A DNA stretch of 13,591 bases, taken from the NCBI GenBank assembly GCA_902495025.1, contig CABUWB010000022.1, positions 1 through 13,591 on the forward strand, given 5' to 3'. Shown here in pieces: positions 12,872 to 13,591 of the stretch (within the stretch, counting starts at the first letter, position 1; each line of letters starts with the position of its first letter). Origin of the DNA: an uncultured Eubacteriales bacterium (GTDB lineage: Bacteria; Bacillota; Clostridia; Lachnospirales; CAG-274). Made by a program: the position numbers and the translations under genes. The notes under the pieces are model-generated. The model had not been told where the DNA came from. It did no database searches and worked only from the letters and a program-made list of their open reading frames with translations.

Positions 12872-13591
12872 AAACCTCGGTTGAACAGGAAATTGAACGT
12901 GAGGCGGTGCTCGGCACACTGCCCGTACTGCCAAAGGAGCGGCTTTACGGCTTTGTTGACGCACTGCTTATTCTATCGGGCTACTGCATAGCAACATGGA
13001 GCTATACACAGGGTGCGTACCTTGCCACGCTTGTAAACTTTAAACAGCTTATAATAGGCGCATTTTTCGGCGCACTGCTTATGCTTGCCATATACCAGCT
13101 GCCGGTAATTTTATCCTCACGCTTTGGCATTGATATATGGATATGGCTGAGGGCTGCACTTGGTGCAAAGGGCGTTGTACTTGTTTCGCTTGTCATTATT
13201 GCGGTCAATTACCCATGGTATGCCGTTTCGGGGGATATGTTTGCCTCGTCAATGAATACGCTTGCTGATATTTCGCATCTGCCGCAGATACCCCACGCAC
13301 TGCTTGCGGTGCTGTGTGTGGTTATAGGTACGGCACTTGCTTATAAGGGCGTTGGCGCAATAACAGCAACAACACGTATACTTGTGCCCGCACTTCTGCT
13401 TGTGGGCGTGTTTGTGCTTATTGCAGGCTTTACCTCCGTACCTGCCGAGGTTATATGGAACTACCGCCCGGCAGGCTATACAGAGGGCAATATAATACCC
13501 TACATAATTTCAATTGAAGCTAATTTTGCCTTTGTTATTACGCTTATAGGTGGTATGGCGGAGATACCCCGCCTTACAAAAAAGGAAAGCT
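12868..13591 (+). CDS. NCS1-family (nucleobase/cytosine permease-like) transporter, 3' end beyond window
   Basis: Starts at GTG 12868, overlapping the TGA of the small gene; 241 codons are visible with no stop. The product is a polytopic membrane protein. Visible features: soluble N-terminus (about 1-25), helices near 28-50, 58-80 and 100-118, with SSRFGIDIWIWLRAALGAKG between, which matches the Gly-x-x-x-R-x-x-Phe-Gly region of NCS1 permeases. Further helices follow near 145-165, 170-195 and 215-232. NCS1 members import cytosine, allantoin, hydantoins, thiamine precursors and similar compounds with Na+ or H+. The substrate here cannot be deduced. GTG start chosen for the overlap and because the N-terminus TSVEQEIEREAV is hydrophilic, as expected. 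The family call is moderately sure. Confidence 0.8.
   Translation, partial: MKTSVEQEIEREAVLGTLPVLPKERLYGFVDALLILSGYCIATWSYTQGAYLATLVNFKQLIIGAFFGALLMLAIYQLPVILSSRFGIDIWIWLRAALGAKGVVLVSLVIIAVNYPWYAVSGDMFASSMNTLADISHLPQIPHALLAVLCVVIGTALAYKGVGAITATTRILVPALLLVGVFVLIAGFTSVPAEVIWNYRPAGYTEGNIIPYIISIEANFAFVITLIGGMAEIPRLTKKES

Noticed and set aside
1..13591. tRNA or rRNA genes
   Set aside because: No cloverleaf or rRNA-like segment was recognised on either strand.

Overview
The window looks like a chromosomal segment of a low-to-moderate GC member of the Firmicutes, most likely a gut-type Clostridia. The evidence is a CIRCE-controlled hrcA-grpE-dnaK-dnaJ operon, AGGAGG-type ribosome binding sites, TTGACA/TATAAT-type promoters, a secreted protein with a 'copper amine oxidase N-terminal' (stalk) domain, and zinc-ribbon/SPFH proteins typical of that group. 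I cannot assign a genus.

Layout. (1) 1-4650, minus strand: the heat-shock operon hrcA-grpE-dnaK-[RAYT]-dnaJ. A sigma-A-like promoter and a perfect CIRCE operator (4566-4592) precede hrcA. A REP-associated tyrosine transposase (RAYT) gene sits between dnaK and dnaJ. It starts 5 bases after the dnaK stop and carries two REP palindromes inside its own reading frame. A third copy lies just before dnaJ. (2) 4700-9700, minus strand: a tight three-gene operon. It encodes a zinc-ribbon/TIR/helical-repeat/transmembrane protein, an SPFH (stomatin/flotillin-like) protein with zinc ribbons at both ends, and a four-TM protein with a charged cytoplasmic tail. It has its own promoter, a 17-bp direct repeat around that promoter, and a terminator hairpin that overlaps the heat-shock promoter. 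This is the best candidate for a poorly described system, possibly membrane stress or TIR-based defence. (3) 9738-10070: a REP-rich composite repeat with 16-bp inverted ends. (4) 10111-11298, minus: a class I/II PLP aminotransferase with a strong promoter. (5) 11436-12338, plus: a secreted stalk-domain protein, divergent from the aminotransferase. (6) 12345-12658: a 314-bp MITE-like element with exact 28-bp inverted ends and nested hairpins. (7) 12725 to the window end, plus: a 48-residue single-TM protein overlapping the GTG start of an NCS1-family permease, which runs off the window.

Several starts differ from the longest open frames: grpE at 3459, the TIR gene at 9462 and the aminotransferase at 11298, each set by a Shine-Dalgarno sequence. 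Two recurring themes deserve attention. One is the RAYT/REP system spread through the window and embedded in a stress operon. The other is the TIR-SPFH-4TM operon, whose TIR gene has a sharp base-composition change in its middle.
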